Assembly (NCBI RefSeq): GCF_000730385.1
Contig: NZ_CP008849.1
Coordinates: forward strand, 2,356,001 to 2,420,000
DNA length: 64,000 bases
DNA from: Alteromonas australica
GTDB lineage: Bacteria > Pseudomonadota > Gammaproteobacteria > Enterobacterales > Alteromonadaceae
Direction: 5' to 3'
In this document: piece after piece, positions 34,960-42,298 of the stretch
How positions within the stretch are numbered: the first letter of the stretch is position 1
Layout: every line of letters begins with the position of its first letter
Translations under genes and position numbers: made by a program
The notes under the pieces: generated by a model
Told to the model about the DNA's origin: nothing
Seen by the model: the letters and a program-made list of their open reading frames with translations, nothing else
Databases searched by the model: none

Positions 34960-35985
34960 CTAGCCGAGTTCGCCTCGGACTATGGCGGCCCCGGCACTCA
35001 GCGCTTGCATTTTACCTTCGGCAACAGTGCGTGAAAGCGGTGTCATACCGCAATTTGTTGACGGGTAAAGTTTGTCTGCATCAACAAACTGCAGCACTTT
35101 TCTTAAGGTGTCAGCCACTTCCTCAGGGGTTTCTATGCTATTCGTTGCGACATCAATTGCGCCTACCATGACCTTTTTACCACGTATAAGCTCAATTAAG
35201 TCCATTGGCACCCGTGAGTTTTGACATTCTAACGAAACAATATCGATAGTAGAACTTTGTAACTTAGGAAAAACATCTTCATACTGACGCCATTCTGAGC
35301 CCAGTGTTTTCTTCCAATCGGTATTCGCTTTAATGCCATAGCCGTAGCAGATATGCACGGCGGTTTCACATTTAAGGCCCTCTGCTGCGCGCTCTAATGC
35401 CGCTATGCCCCAATCGTTGACTTCATCAAAAAATACATTAAAAGCAGGCTCATCAAACTGAATGATATCAACCCCAGCCGCTTCTAGCTCTTTAGCTTCT
35501 TGATTAAGTAACTTTGCAAATTCCCATGCGAGCGCACCACGATTCTTGTAGTGGTCGTCAAAAAGTGTATCCACCATTGTCATGGGGCCTGGCAAAGCCC
35601 ACTTAATGGGTTGCTTGGTGAGTTTACGCAGAAACTTAGCATCTTCCACAAATACCGACGAAGGACGAGTAACCTCATCCACCACCATTGGCACACTGGC
35701 CTCGTAACGATTGCGAATTTTAACTGTTTTACGCTTTTTAAAATCGACACCATTGAGCTGTTCAATGAATGTGGTGACAAAATGCTGGCGAGACTGCTCA
35801 CCGTCACTAATGATGTCTATACCAGATTGTCTTTGATTTTGAAGGGCTAAGCGCAGTGCGTCTTGTTTCCCTTCGACTAATTCTGCGCCCTGTAACTTCC
35901 ATGGTGACCATAGCGTTTCAGGCTGAGCGAGCCACGCAGGTTTAGGTAGACTTCCGGCGATTGACGTAGGTAATAGTGTATTCAT
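34960..35985 (-). CDS. mesD: Folate-independent (core) methionine synthase MesD
   Basis: A 341-residue protein equal to the C-terminal catalytic half of MetE without its folate-binding N-terminal half. Zinc ligands are all present: H211 and C213 (VHICYGYG), E253 (VSLEC) and C312 (STNCGM). D-E-P at 178-180 matches the homocysteine-binding region. Core-MetE proteins of this kind make methionine from homocysteine with a methyl donor other than methyl-folate. MesD is the subgroup that requires a DUF1852 partner, and that partner is encoded 28 bases upstream on the same strand. The natural methyl donor is not known to me. Confidence 0.88.
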   Translation of the reverse strand: MNTLLPTSIAGSLPKPAWLAQPETLWSPWKLQGAELVEGKQDALRLALQNQRQSGIDIISDGEQSRQHFVTTFIEQLNGVDFKKRKTVKIRNRYEASVPMVVDEVTRPSSVFVEDAKFLRKLTKQPIKWALPGPMTMVDTLFDDHYKNRGALAWEFAKLLNQEAKELEAAGVDIIQFDEPAFNVFFDEVNDWGIAALERAAEGLKCETAVHICYGYGIKANTDWKKTLGSEWRQYEDVFPKLQSSTIDIVSLECQNSRVPMDLIELIRGKKVMVGAIDVATNSIETPEEVADTLRKVLQFVDADKLYPSTNCGMTPLSRTVAEGKMQALSAGAAIVRGELG

Positions 35986-36013
35986 GTTTGATACTGCTTA
36001 TAGGTAAAGTAAA

Positions 36014-36991
36014 TTAAAGGGCGGCGCTAGCTGACCACTGCTCAAGGGCAGATTGATACGGTTTTATGAAGTGCTCTTCTACGTATTTCCCCTGTTTCAC
36101 TGCTAATTGGCTACGCTCTTCACGATCGTAAACAATGCGTGTTAAAGAGTGATCTTGTTGTCGCAATGAAGGCTTATAACAAGCTCCGGCGACTGCATTC
36201 GCGTTATAAATTTCAGGGCGATAAATTTTTTGAAACGTTTCCATTGTGCTGATAGTACTGATTAGCTCAAGATGGGTGTAATCATTGAGAAGATCGCCAA
36301 AGAAATAGAACGCTAGCGGAGCCACACTGTTCGGCGGCATAAAATAACGCACCTTCAGCCCCATTTTGTTGAAATACATTTCGGTTAGCGACGACGAATC
36401 AGGCTGATATTCGATACCCAATACAGGGTGACGATTCTCGGTTCTATGATAGGTTTTATTTTCTGACACACTTAAGCAGATAACCGGCGGTTTCTTAAAA
36501 TGGGTTTGATAAACATCAGAATTAACAAAGTGTTTAAATATCTTGCCGTGCAACTCGCCGAAATTCTCTGGTATGGCGAATTTAGGCTGACCCTTATTGT
36601 AGTCAGATAACACAATGCTGAAATCGTAATCGCGCACATAGGATGAAAAGTTATTCCCCACTATGCCTTCAATGCGTTTCTGGGTATGCGTATCGACGAT
36701 ATTCGTTTTCAAAACTTCAATGCTTGGGAACGTTTCCCCATTGCCTTTTACATCGATATCCACAGAGACGATTTCGAGTTCAACAGAATAGCGATCGCCC
36801 GATGCATTATCCCAATGTGCGAGTGCGTTAAATCGGTTATCAATCATTGCCAGCGTATTACGCAAGTTTTCTTCACGCTGAGCGCCGCGCGCTAAGTTTG
36901 CAAAGTTAGTTGTAATACGGGTATGGCTAGATGGACGATAAGATTCATCAAAGCGCTGGTGCTTTACGGTAAATGTGACATCTTTATTCAT
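36014..36991 (-). CDS. mesX: DUF1852 family protein MesX, partner of MesD
   Basis: A 325-residue DUF1852 protein. The block TTNFANLARGAQREENLRNTL and MIDNRFNALAHWDN near the N-terminus are diagnostic. DUF1852 has been named MesX because it is needed together with MesD for folate-independent methionine synthesis in aerobic bacteria; it may help obtain the methyl group. It has no obvious cofactor motif. It is the first gene of the mesX-mesD operon, and its leader contains unusual inverted repeats and MetR-like palindromes, listed separately. Confidence 0.88.
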   Translation of the reverse strand: MNKDVTFTVKHQRFDESYRPSSHTRITTNFANLARGAQREENLRNTLAMIDNRFNALAHWDNASGDRYSVELEIVSVDIDVKGNGETFPSIEVLKTNIVDTHTQKRIEGIVGNNFSSYVRDYDFSIVLSDYNKGQPKFAIPENFGELHGKIFKHFVNSDVYQTHFKKPPVICLSVSENKTYHRTENRHPVLGIEYQPDSSSLTEMYFNKMGLKVRYFMPPNSVAPLAFYFFGDLLNDYTHLELISTISTMETFQKIYRPEIYNANAVAGACYKPSLRQQDHSLTRIVYDREERSQLAVKQGKYVEEHFIKPYQSALEQWSASAAL

Positions 36992-37019
36992 TGCAATCTA
37001 CTGTGTTGTATTTTGACAA

Positions 37020-37080
37020 GTTAAACCTAATGGCGACATGCGCATTGTGCGCTTAACGAGGGTTATACGCGGTTTAACCC
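37020..37080 (-). promoter_or_regulatory. mesX leader with two mutually exclusive pairings
   Basis: On the transcript of the minus strand, GGGUUA (37080-37075) can pair with UAACCC (37065-37060), giving a 6-bp hairpin. Alternatively GUUAAACC, overlapping the first arm (37078-37071), can pair with GGUUUAAC (37027-37020) to enclose a second hairpin GCGCA/UGCGC (37040-37052). The two folds cannot coexist, as in attenuators and riboswitches. It lies 30-90 bases upstream of the mesX ATG. It matches no riboswitch class that I know. Confidence 0.4.
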
Positions 37081-37091
37081 ATGAATAAAAA

Positions 37092-37116
37092 TGACATTAT
37101 TTCATTAATTAATGAA
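37092..37116. promoter_or_regulatory. MetR-like palindromes upstream of mesX
   Basis: TGACATTATTTCA (37092-37104) is one base off the MetR pattern TGAA-N5-TTCA. It overlaps the perfect 16-base palindrome TTCATTAATTAATGAA (37101-37116). MetR activates methionine-synthase genes with homocysteine as co-effector, so this is a sensible place. The assignment is by motif only. Confidence 0.4.
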
Positions 37117-37164
37117 CAATCCTCATAGTTTGAAATGTGAGCGTAGAAAAAAGAACGAAAAGAA

Positions 37165-37196
37165 AGGAGAAAGCGCGCAAAGTTACTTGGCGCGCA
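37165..37196 (-). terminator. Terminator of yaiI overlapping its stop codon
   Basis: GCGCGC (37190-37195) and GCGCGC (37173-37178) pair around an 11-base loop, with a T-rich tract following on the minus strand. The TAA of yaiI (37185-37183) lies inside the loop. Confidence 0.5.
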
Positions 37197-37638
37197 TGCC
37201 TTGTGTAAGCAGTCTGTCTAGGGAATTAGCAAAGTTTTGTTTGTCTCGCTGGGAGAACGCTTTAGGCCCACCTGTGTGTTCGCCGCTTGAACGTAAGGTA
37301 TCCATAAAATCCCGCATGGTGAGCGCAGCACGAATAGAAGACTTGTCGTATTCATCCCCTCGAGTATTAATGGCGCTGGCATTTTTCGCGAGCAAATCTG
37401 CGGCTAACGGGATGTCATTGGTGACCACAAGGTCACCTGGCTGCACTTTCTCAACAATATAGTCATCGGCGGCATCAAAGCCTGCGGGCACCAATGTAAG
37501 GGTGATATGTTTGTCTGGTGGTACAGACATAGAATGGTTCGCAACTAAAGATAAAGGCAGACCAGTACGTCGGGCTGCCTTAAAAAGTATATCTTTAATG
37601 ACACTAGGGCACGCATCAGCGTCTACCCATATATGCAT
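37183..37638 (-). CDS. yaiI: YaiI/YqxD family (DUF188) protein
   Basis: A 151-residue protein with the family start [16 protein letters not shown] and the later [16 protein letters not shown], both conserved acidic blocks suggesting a PIN-like nuclease fold. No function is established. Length is normal. It lies 25 bases downstream of the SDR gene on the same strand, so it may be transcribed with the acyl-CoA dehydrogenase operon. Confidence 0.9.
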   Translation of the reverse strand: MHIWVDADACPSVIKDILFKAARRTGLPLSLVANHSMSVPPDKHITLTLVPAGFDAADDYIVEKVQPGDLVVTNDIPLAADLLAKNASAINTRGDEYDKSSIRAALTMRDFMDTLRSSGEHTGGPKAFSQRDKQNFANSLDRLLTQGMRAK

Positions 37639-37663
37639 AGTAAAATCTCGTTCGCTTTTATTT

Positions 37664-38425
37664 TTACGCTAGCATACCACCATCAACAACCACTGTCGTG
37701 CCTGTCGTATAGCTTGAGGCATCGGACACGAGGTACAACACGGTGCCTGCCATTTCGTCAGGATCCGCTACCCGTCCTAGCGGGATAACCTTAAGGGCGT
37801 GTTTTAATATTTGCTCATTGGTGGTGAGCGCTGAAGCAAACTTAGTATCGGTGAGCCCTGGCAATAACGCATTAACACGAATATTCAGCTTTCCACACTC
37901 TTTGGCAAATGACTTAGTCATGCTAATAACCGCAGCCTTAGTGATAGAGTAAATGCCCTGCATATCGCCAGGGGTCACGCCGTTAACTGACGCCGTATTT
38001 AAAATAACACCGCCACCCTGCTCTTTCATCATCTTGCCCGCTTCAATGGACATAAAGAAATAGCCACGAATATTAACATCAACGGTTTTATTGTAAGCGC
38101 CTAAATCGGTATCAAGAATGTGACCGAAATAGGGGTTTGCCGCCGCATTATTTACCAAGATATCCAGCTTTTTAAACTCTTGCTTGATCGTGGCAAAGGT
38201 ATCCGTAATTTGAGCCATATCCCCCACATGGCAGGCCATGGCTGTTGCTTTACCGCCGGCATCTCGAATGGACGACGCCACCGCTTCACAGCCGTCTAAT
38301 TTGCGGCTAGATACAATAACGTGCGCACCATACTGGGCTAAAAGTCGAGCAATTGACTCTCCAATTCCGCGACTCGCACCAGTCACTAGTGCCACTTTTC
38401 CCGTTAAATCAAATAAATCTTTCAT
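37664..38425 (-). CDS. SDR family oxidoreductase
   Basis: A 253-residue classical short-chain dehydrogenase. Cofactor loop TGASRGIG near residue 16, NNAA motif, and active-site Tyr-x3-Lys in YSITKAAV with Ser in NTASVNG. It is third in a set acyl-CoA dehydrogenase - SDR - SDR, with 28 bases between the two SDR genes. I infer oxidation of hydroxyacyl-type intermediates of the same pathway; the substrate is not shown by sequence. Arg after TGAS suggests NADPH or mixed preference. Confidence 0.88.
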   Translation of the reverse strand: MKDLFDLTGKVALVTGASRGIGESIARLLAQYGAHVIVSSRKLDGCEAVASSIRDAGGKATAMACHVGDMAQITDTFATIKQEFKKLDILVNNAAANPYFGHILDTDLGAYNKTVDVNIRGYFFMSIEAGKMMKEQGGGVILNTASVNGVTPGDMQGIYSITKAAVISMTKSFAKECGKLNIRVNALLPGLTDTKFASALTTNEQILKHALKVIPLGRVADPDEMAGTVLYLVSDASSYTTGTTVVVDGGMLA

Positions 38426-38453
38426 GTATTTTGTCCTTTTTCACTCTGTTTGC

Positions 38454-39221
38454 CTAAGCCAACATTCCACCATCAAGTACCACAGATTGGCCCGTCATAA
38501 ACGATGACTCATCACTACACAACCAGGCAATCGCATTGGCAATTTCCTCAGGCTTGCCCAACCGTTTCATTGGGTTTGCCGCAACCAGCCCTTTTTGGCC
38601 TCGCTCATCTAATTTTGACAACACCCCTTGTACCATAGGCGTATCAACAAAACTGGGGCACACAGCATTAATACGAATATTGGCTCTGGCGTACTCAACA
38701 GCGGCAGATTTCGTTAAACCAATAACGCCATGCTTAGATGCGCTATAAGCACTGATCATGGGCGCTGATCGCAACCCTGCTACCGATGCCACATTAATAA
38801 TGTGGCCCCCACCTGTTGCCGTCATGTGTTTAAGCGCATTTTTCATGCAATACCACACACCGGCCAAATTCACTTGAATGTTTTTCATAAACATCTCATC
38901 GTCAACATCGGTCATGGGAGCGGGGAAATGGTCAATACCCGCGTTGTTGATGATCACATCAATTTTTTCAACCTGGGATAAGGCGCTTTCAAACATGGCT
39001 TTTACTTGCTCAGGGTTTGTCACATCCACAGTCACCGCATAAGCTTTGCCGCCAGCGGCTTGTAATTCAGCGACTAAGGCATTCGCGTTTTCTTCATTCA
39101 CATCGGCCACGCCAACAATAGCGCCTCTGGCACATAAGACAGTCGCCGACGCCGCACCAATACCAGAACCTCCGCCCGTTATTAAGATATGTTTACCTTC
39201 AACATTTGCCGCTACGTTCAT
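38454..39221 (-). CDS. SDR family oxidoreductase
   Basis: A 255-residue classical SDR. Cofactor loop ILITGGGSGIGAASA, a VADVNEEN segment after beta-2 whose Asp suggests NAD rather than NADP, NNAGID, and the active site YSASKHGVIG with Ser in NVASVAG. It lies 24 bases downstream of the acyl-CoA dehydrogenase gene and upstream of a second SDR gene. Together they look like a short beta-oxidation-style pathway for an unidentified acid. Confidence 0.88.
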   Translation of the reverse strand: MNVAANVEGKHILITGGGSGIGAASATVLCARGAIVGVADVNEENANALVAELQAAGGKAYAVTVDVTNPEQVKAMFESALSQVEKIDVIINNAGIDHFPAPMTDVDDEMFMKNIQVNLAGVWYCMKNALKHMTATGGGHIINVASVAGLRSAPMISAYSASKHGVIGLTKSAAVEYARANIRINAVCPSFVDTPMVQGVLSKLDERGQKGLVAANPMKRLGKPEEIANAIAWLCSDESSFMTGQSVVLDGGMLA

Positions 39222-39245
39222 TCGTTGTGCTCCACATTTATTCTG

Positions 39246-41048
39246 TTAGAAATAGCTTGCTTTAACGTTGTTGCATGTAGCATTTTGGCCACGCAACACT
39301 TCTATATCTCTTGAAACCAAGGGTAATTCCCAGTGTAAAAAGTATTCTGCTGCCGCCAATTTACCTTCGTAAAAGTCCACATCATGACCCTGTATACCCG
39401 TGCTTAATGCACGCTCTGCCACATTGGCTTGGCGCAACCAAATCCAACTCACCACACACGCTGAAAATATGCTTAAAAAGCAACTTGCGTTGGTCAGTAG
39501 TACAGATTGTTTGTCTGATGTTAAGTCTTTGCCGGCCTGTTGAATTAGTGCACCTAATTCGTCTAAGTAGGGTTTTAGTTTTGCAGCCAGAGCCTGTGCT
39601 CTAGGGGTTTCTGCACGGGTCATGTCATCAGTCACGCGGGTTAGCAACACTTGTAAACCTTTACCCTCGTGTTGCCATAGCTTTCTTCCCAACAAATCTA
39701 GCGCTTGAATACCGTTGGTTCCCTCATGAATAGGGTTAAGTCGATTGTCGCGCCAGCATTGCTCAACAGGGTACTCTCGGGTGTACCCTGCCCCCCCTAA
39801 AATTTGAATAGCGAGATCATTCGCCTTGGGGCCAAATTCTGACGGCCATGCCTTAAAAACAGGGGTTAATAAATCCAGTAATTGAGAGAGTTCTGCGCGC
39901 TTTGCTTCATCGACTTCGGTTTCTAATTCGTCAATTAACATACTGCCATAAAGGCACAATGACATGCCGCCTTCACAGTAGGCCTTTTGCGCTAGGAGCA
40001 TTCGCCGTACATCACCGTGATTTATAATTGGCGTTGGGTCGTCCTCTGGCGCTAAATGAGGTGCTGCCCGGCCTTGCGTTCTATCTTTGGCATAGTCTAA
40101 TGAGTAACGGAACCCTCTATAGCCAATCATGGCCGCGCCATAACCAACGCCTATACGAGCCTCGTTCATCATCATAAACATATACCGCAAGCCTTGATGG
40201 GGCTCACCAATCAAATAGCCGTGGCAATCGCCATTTTCACCGAAGGTTAATGCGGTAGAGGTGGTACCACGGTAGCCCATTTTGTGTATAAGCCCCGCTA
40301 ATGTTACATCGTTACGCTTATCCGGGTTTCCTTCCTCATTCAATCGGTACTTAGGCACGGCGAACAGCGAAATGCCTTTTACCCCAGCAGGCCCACCTGG
40401 AATTTTTGCCAAAACTAGGTGAACAATGTTGTCAGACAGCTCGTGTTCTCCGCCTGAAATATAGATTTTACTCCCCTTTACCCGGTAACTGCCGTCACTT
40501 TGTAACTTTGCAGAAGTGCGAATATCAGCGAGTGATGAGCCAGCGTGAGGCTCGGTTAAGGCCATGGTGCCAGTAAAATCCCCGCTAAGCATCTTCGGCA
40601 AAAATGCCTGTTTAATTGTATCTGAGGCAAAATGCTTAATTACATTCGCGGCAGCAGCGGTGAGAAAAGGGTATGCAGTGGAAGAGGGGTTGGCGGCTAA
40701 GAAGTAGCCTGCGCACGCATTCATCACCGTTACCGGTAATTGCATCCCCCCCTCTTCAAAATCGAAATGACCCGCAATAAAACCGGCATCACGATAGGTG
40801 TCAAAAGCGTCCTTTACCTCATCAATCATTGATACTTTGGTGCCATCGAAGGTGGGCTCGTTCTTGTCTGCGGTGGCGTTATGGGGCAAGAACTTCTCTT
40901 CTGCCATCTTTTCAGCCATATCTATAACCGCATTAAAGGTTTCAACATTGTGTTCGTTAAAGCGAGTTCGACTGCACAGGCCTGCCGTATCTAAAACTTC
41001 ATATAGTTGGAATTGCATTTCTCGACGAGGAATGAGTTGGTCGGCCAT
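39246..41048 (-). CDS. Acyl-CoA dehydrogenase with C-terminal extension (DmdC-like)
   Basis: A 600-residue FAD enzyme, longer than ordinary acyl-CoA dehydrogenases (about 380) and of the size of the DmdC/AidB-like group. Blocks seen are MALTEPHAGSSLADI, KGSKIYISGGEHE, LGGAGYTREYPVEQ and RLNPIHEGTNGIQALDLLG, the last with the likely catalytic Glu. DmdC acts on methylmercaptopropionyl-CoA from DMSP, but relatives take other acyl-CoAs, so the substrate is open. ATG 41048 has GGAG six bases upstream, which decides the start. It diverges from a GlxA-type regulator. Confidence 0.88.
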   Translation of the reverse strand: MADQLIPRREMQFQLYEVLDTAGLCSRTRFNEHNVETFNAVIDMAEKMAEEKFLPHNATADKNEPTFDGTKVSMIDEVKDAFDTYRDAGFIAGHFDFEEGGMQLPVTVMNACAGYFLAANPSSTAYPFLTAAAANVIKHFASDTIKQAFLPKMLSGDFTGTMALTEPHAGSSLADIRTSAKLQSDGSYRVKGSKIYISGGEHELSDNIVHLVLAKIPGGPAGVKGISLFAVPKYRLNEEGNPDKRNDVTLAGLIHKMGYRGTTSTALTFGENGDCHGYLIGEPHQGLRYMFMMMNEARIGVGYGAAMIGYRGFRYSLDYAKDRTQGRAAPHLAPEDDPTPIINHGDVRRMLLAQKAYCEGGMSLCLYGSMLIDELETEVDEAKRAELSQLLDLLTPVFKAWPSEFGPKANDLAIQILGGAGYTREYPVEQCWRDNRLNPIHEGTNGIQALDLLGRKLWQHEGKGLQVLLTRVTDDMTRAETPRAQALAAKLKPYLDELGALIQQAGKDLTSDKQSVLLTNASCFLSIFSACVVSWIWLRQANVAERALSTGIQGHDVDFYEGKLAAAEYFLHWELPLVSRDIEVLRGQNATCNNVKASYF

Positions 41049-41076
41049 AATGATCTCCACGAATAATTGTTAATGC

Positions 41077-41124
41077 ATTGTGTCATATTCGTTACCATGG
41101 CATTATTGTCATTAATGACACAAT
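41077..41124. promoter_or_regulatory. Inverted operator in the acyl-CoA dehydrogenase / GlxA spacer
   Basis: ATTGTGTCAT (41077-41086) is repeated in inverse orientation as ATGACACAAT (41115-41124), and TGTCATTAATGACA (41108-41121) is a perfect 14-base palindrome sharing the second copy. The set lies between two divergent genes, one of them a DNA-binding regulator. It is most simply the operator of that regulator. Confidence 0.5.
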
Positions 41125-41185
41125 TATGGTGAAAACTGCCAACCATAATTTAAACTTATCCACTCAAATAAATTATATTACTCAT

Positions 41186-42175
41186 ATGAATAGAACGCCT
41201 TTTATTGTTACTGTGTTCGGCTTTGAACATGCACTGGCGTCGGCCATTACGGGGGCGTTAGATTTGTTTGCTTTTGCCGGTATCAGTTGGCAGCGTATCC
41301 ATCATCAACGCCCCACGCCCCAATTTACCGTGCAATTAGCGAGCTCCCACGGCCAACCCATTGTGTGTTCAAACCAATTAACACTGAACCCTCATTTAGC
41401 CATTGAAGATGTGGCACACACGGATATTTTGCTTATTCCCACCATTGGCGGCGATATTGATACTGTGCTGCAAAACAACGCAAATCAATTGGTTCAGTTA
41501 CGACGGTTACACAAGCAAGGTGCGGATATCGCTGCAAACTGCACAGGCACATTTTTGCTAGCAGAAACGGGAATTTTGAATGATAAAGTCGCCACGACCC
41601 ACTGGGGTTATGCAGATAAATTCAAAGCGCGCTATCCAATGGTAAATGTACAGCCAGATAAAATGGTGACCGAAGATAACAGCGTGTTTTGTGCTGGTGG
41701 CGGAATGGCGTGGATTGACTTAGCCCTGTTGCTTATTGAACGGTATTGCGGGAACGGCATAGCAAGTGACACAGCCAAATCTCATGTACTCGATTTGTCC
41801 CGAGCTAATCAAACTGCCTATGCAAGCAGTCGACAATTTAAGTTTCATCAAGACAAAGATATTTTGGCGGTCCAACACTATATTGACGCCCATCTGCACA
41901 CGCCGATGACCCTCAACGAATTAGCGGGAAAACATAATCTTACGGAACGCACGCTTATTCGTCGGTTTAAACATGCATGTGGGTTTACCCCCTTACAGTA
42001 CTTACAACGCATCCGATTGGAACGGGCGCGGAAACTACTTGAAACCACGCATGCACCTATAGAGAGCATAGTGAACCAAATTGGATATGAGGATCTCAGT
42101 TCCTTTTCACGACTTTTCAAAAAGAACACTAGCCTCTCTCCATCGCAGTACCGGTCTAAGTTTCAGCGGTTTTAA
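41186..42175 (+). CDS. GlxA/FtrA-type AraC family transcriptional regulator
   Basis: A 329-residue regulator. Residues about 1-190 form a DJ-1/PfpI-like domain (VTVFGFEHALASAITGALDLF, TGTFLLAETGILNDKVATTHW). The C-terminal 100 residues are an AraC helix-turn-helix pair (LTERTLIRRFKHACGFTPLQYLQRIRLERARKLLE). The Cys in NCTGTF aligns with the DJ-1 nucleophile-elbow position, although these domains are sensors. I use ATG 41186 since it begins right at the conserved domain; longer frames lack support. It diverges from the acyl-CoA dehydrogenase operon and probably controls it. Confidence 0.88.
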   Translation: MNRTPFIVTVFGFEHALASAITGALDLFAFAGISWQRIHHQRPTPQFTVQLASSHGQPIVCSNQLTLNPHLAIEDVAHTDILLIPTIGGDIDTVLQNNANQLVQLRRLHKQGADIAANCTGTFLLAETGILNDKVATTHWGYADKFKARYPMVNVQPDKMVTEDNSVFCAGGGMAWIDLALLLIERYCGNGIASDTAKSHVLDLSRANQTAYASSRQFKFHQDKDILAVQHYIDAHLHTPMTLNELAGKHNLTERTLIRRFKHACGFTPLQYLQRIRLERARKLLETTHAPIESIVNQIGYEDLSSFSRLFKKNTSLSPSQYRSKFQRF

Positions 42176-42298
42176 TTTATTAAAAATAAAGTGAAGTTTT
42201 TATTAACCGAATTGTGTAAACTATCTCGCCGCGTGCATGATGATTATTTTTTGCACCAAAACACTACAAAAGCATAAACTACAATTCTTGGTGGACAC

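Noticed and set aside
37020-37080. Known SAM, SAH or cobalamin riboswitch in the mesX leader
   Set aside because: None of the conserved core sequences of these classes could be recognised; only the alternative pairing remains.
42230-42275. Fur-box-like patch upstream of the TonB receptor gene
   Set aside because: Only GATGATTATT-like similarity; too few matches to the 19-base Fur pattern.
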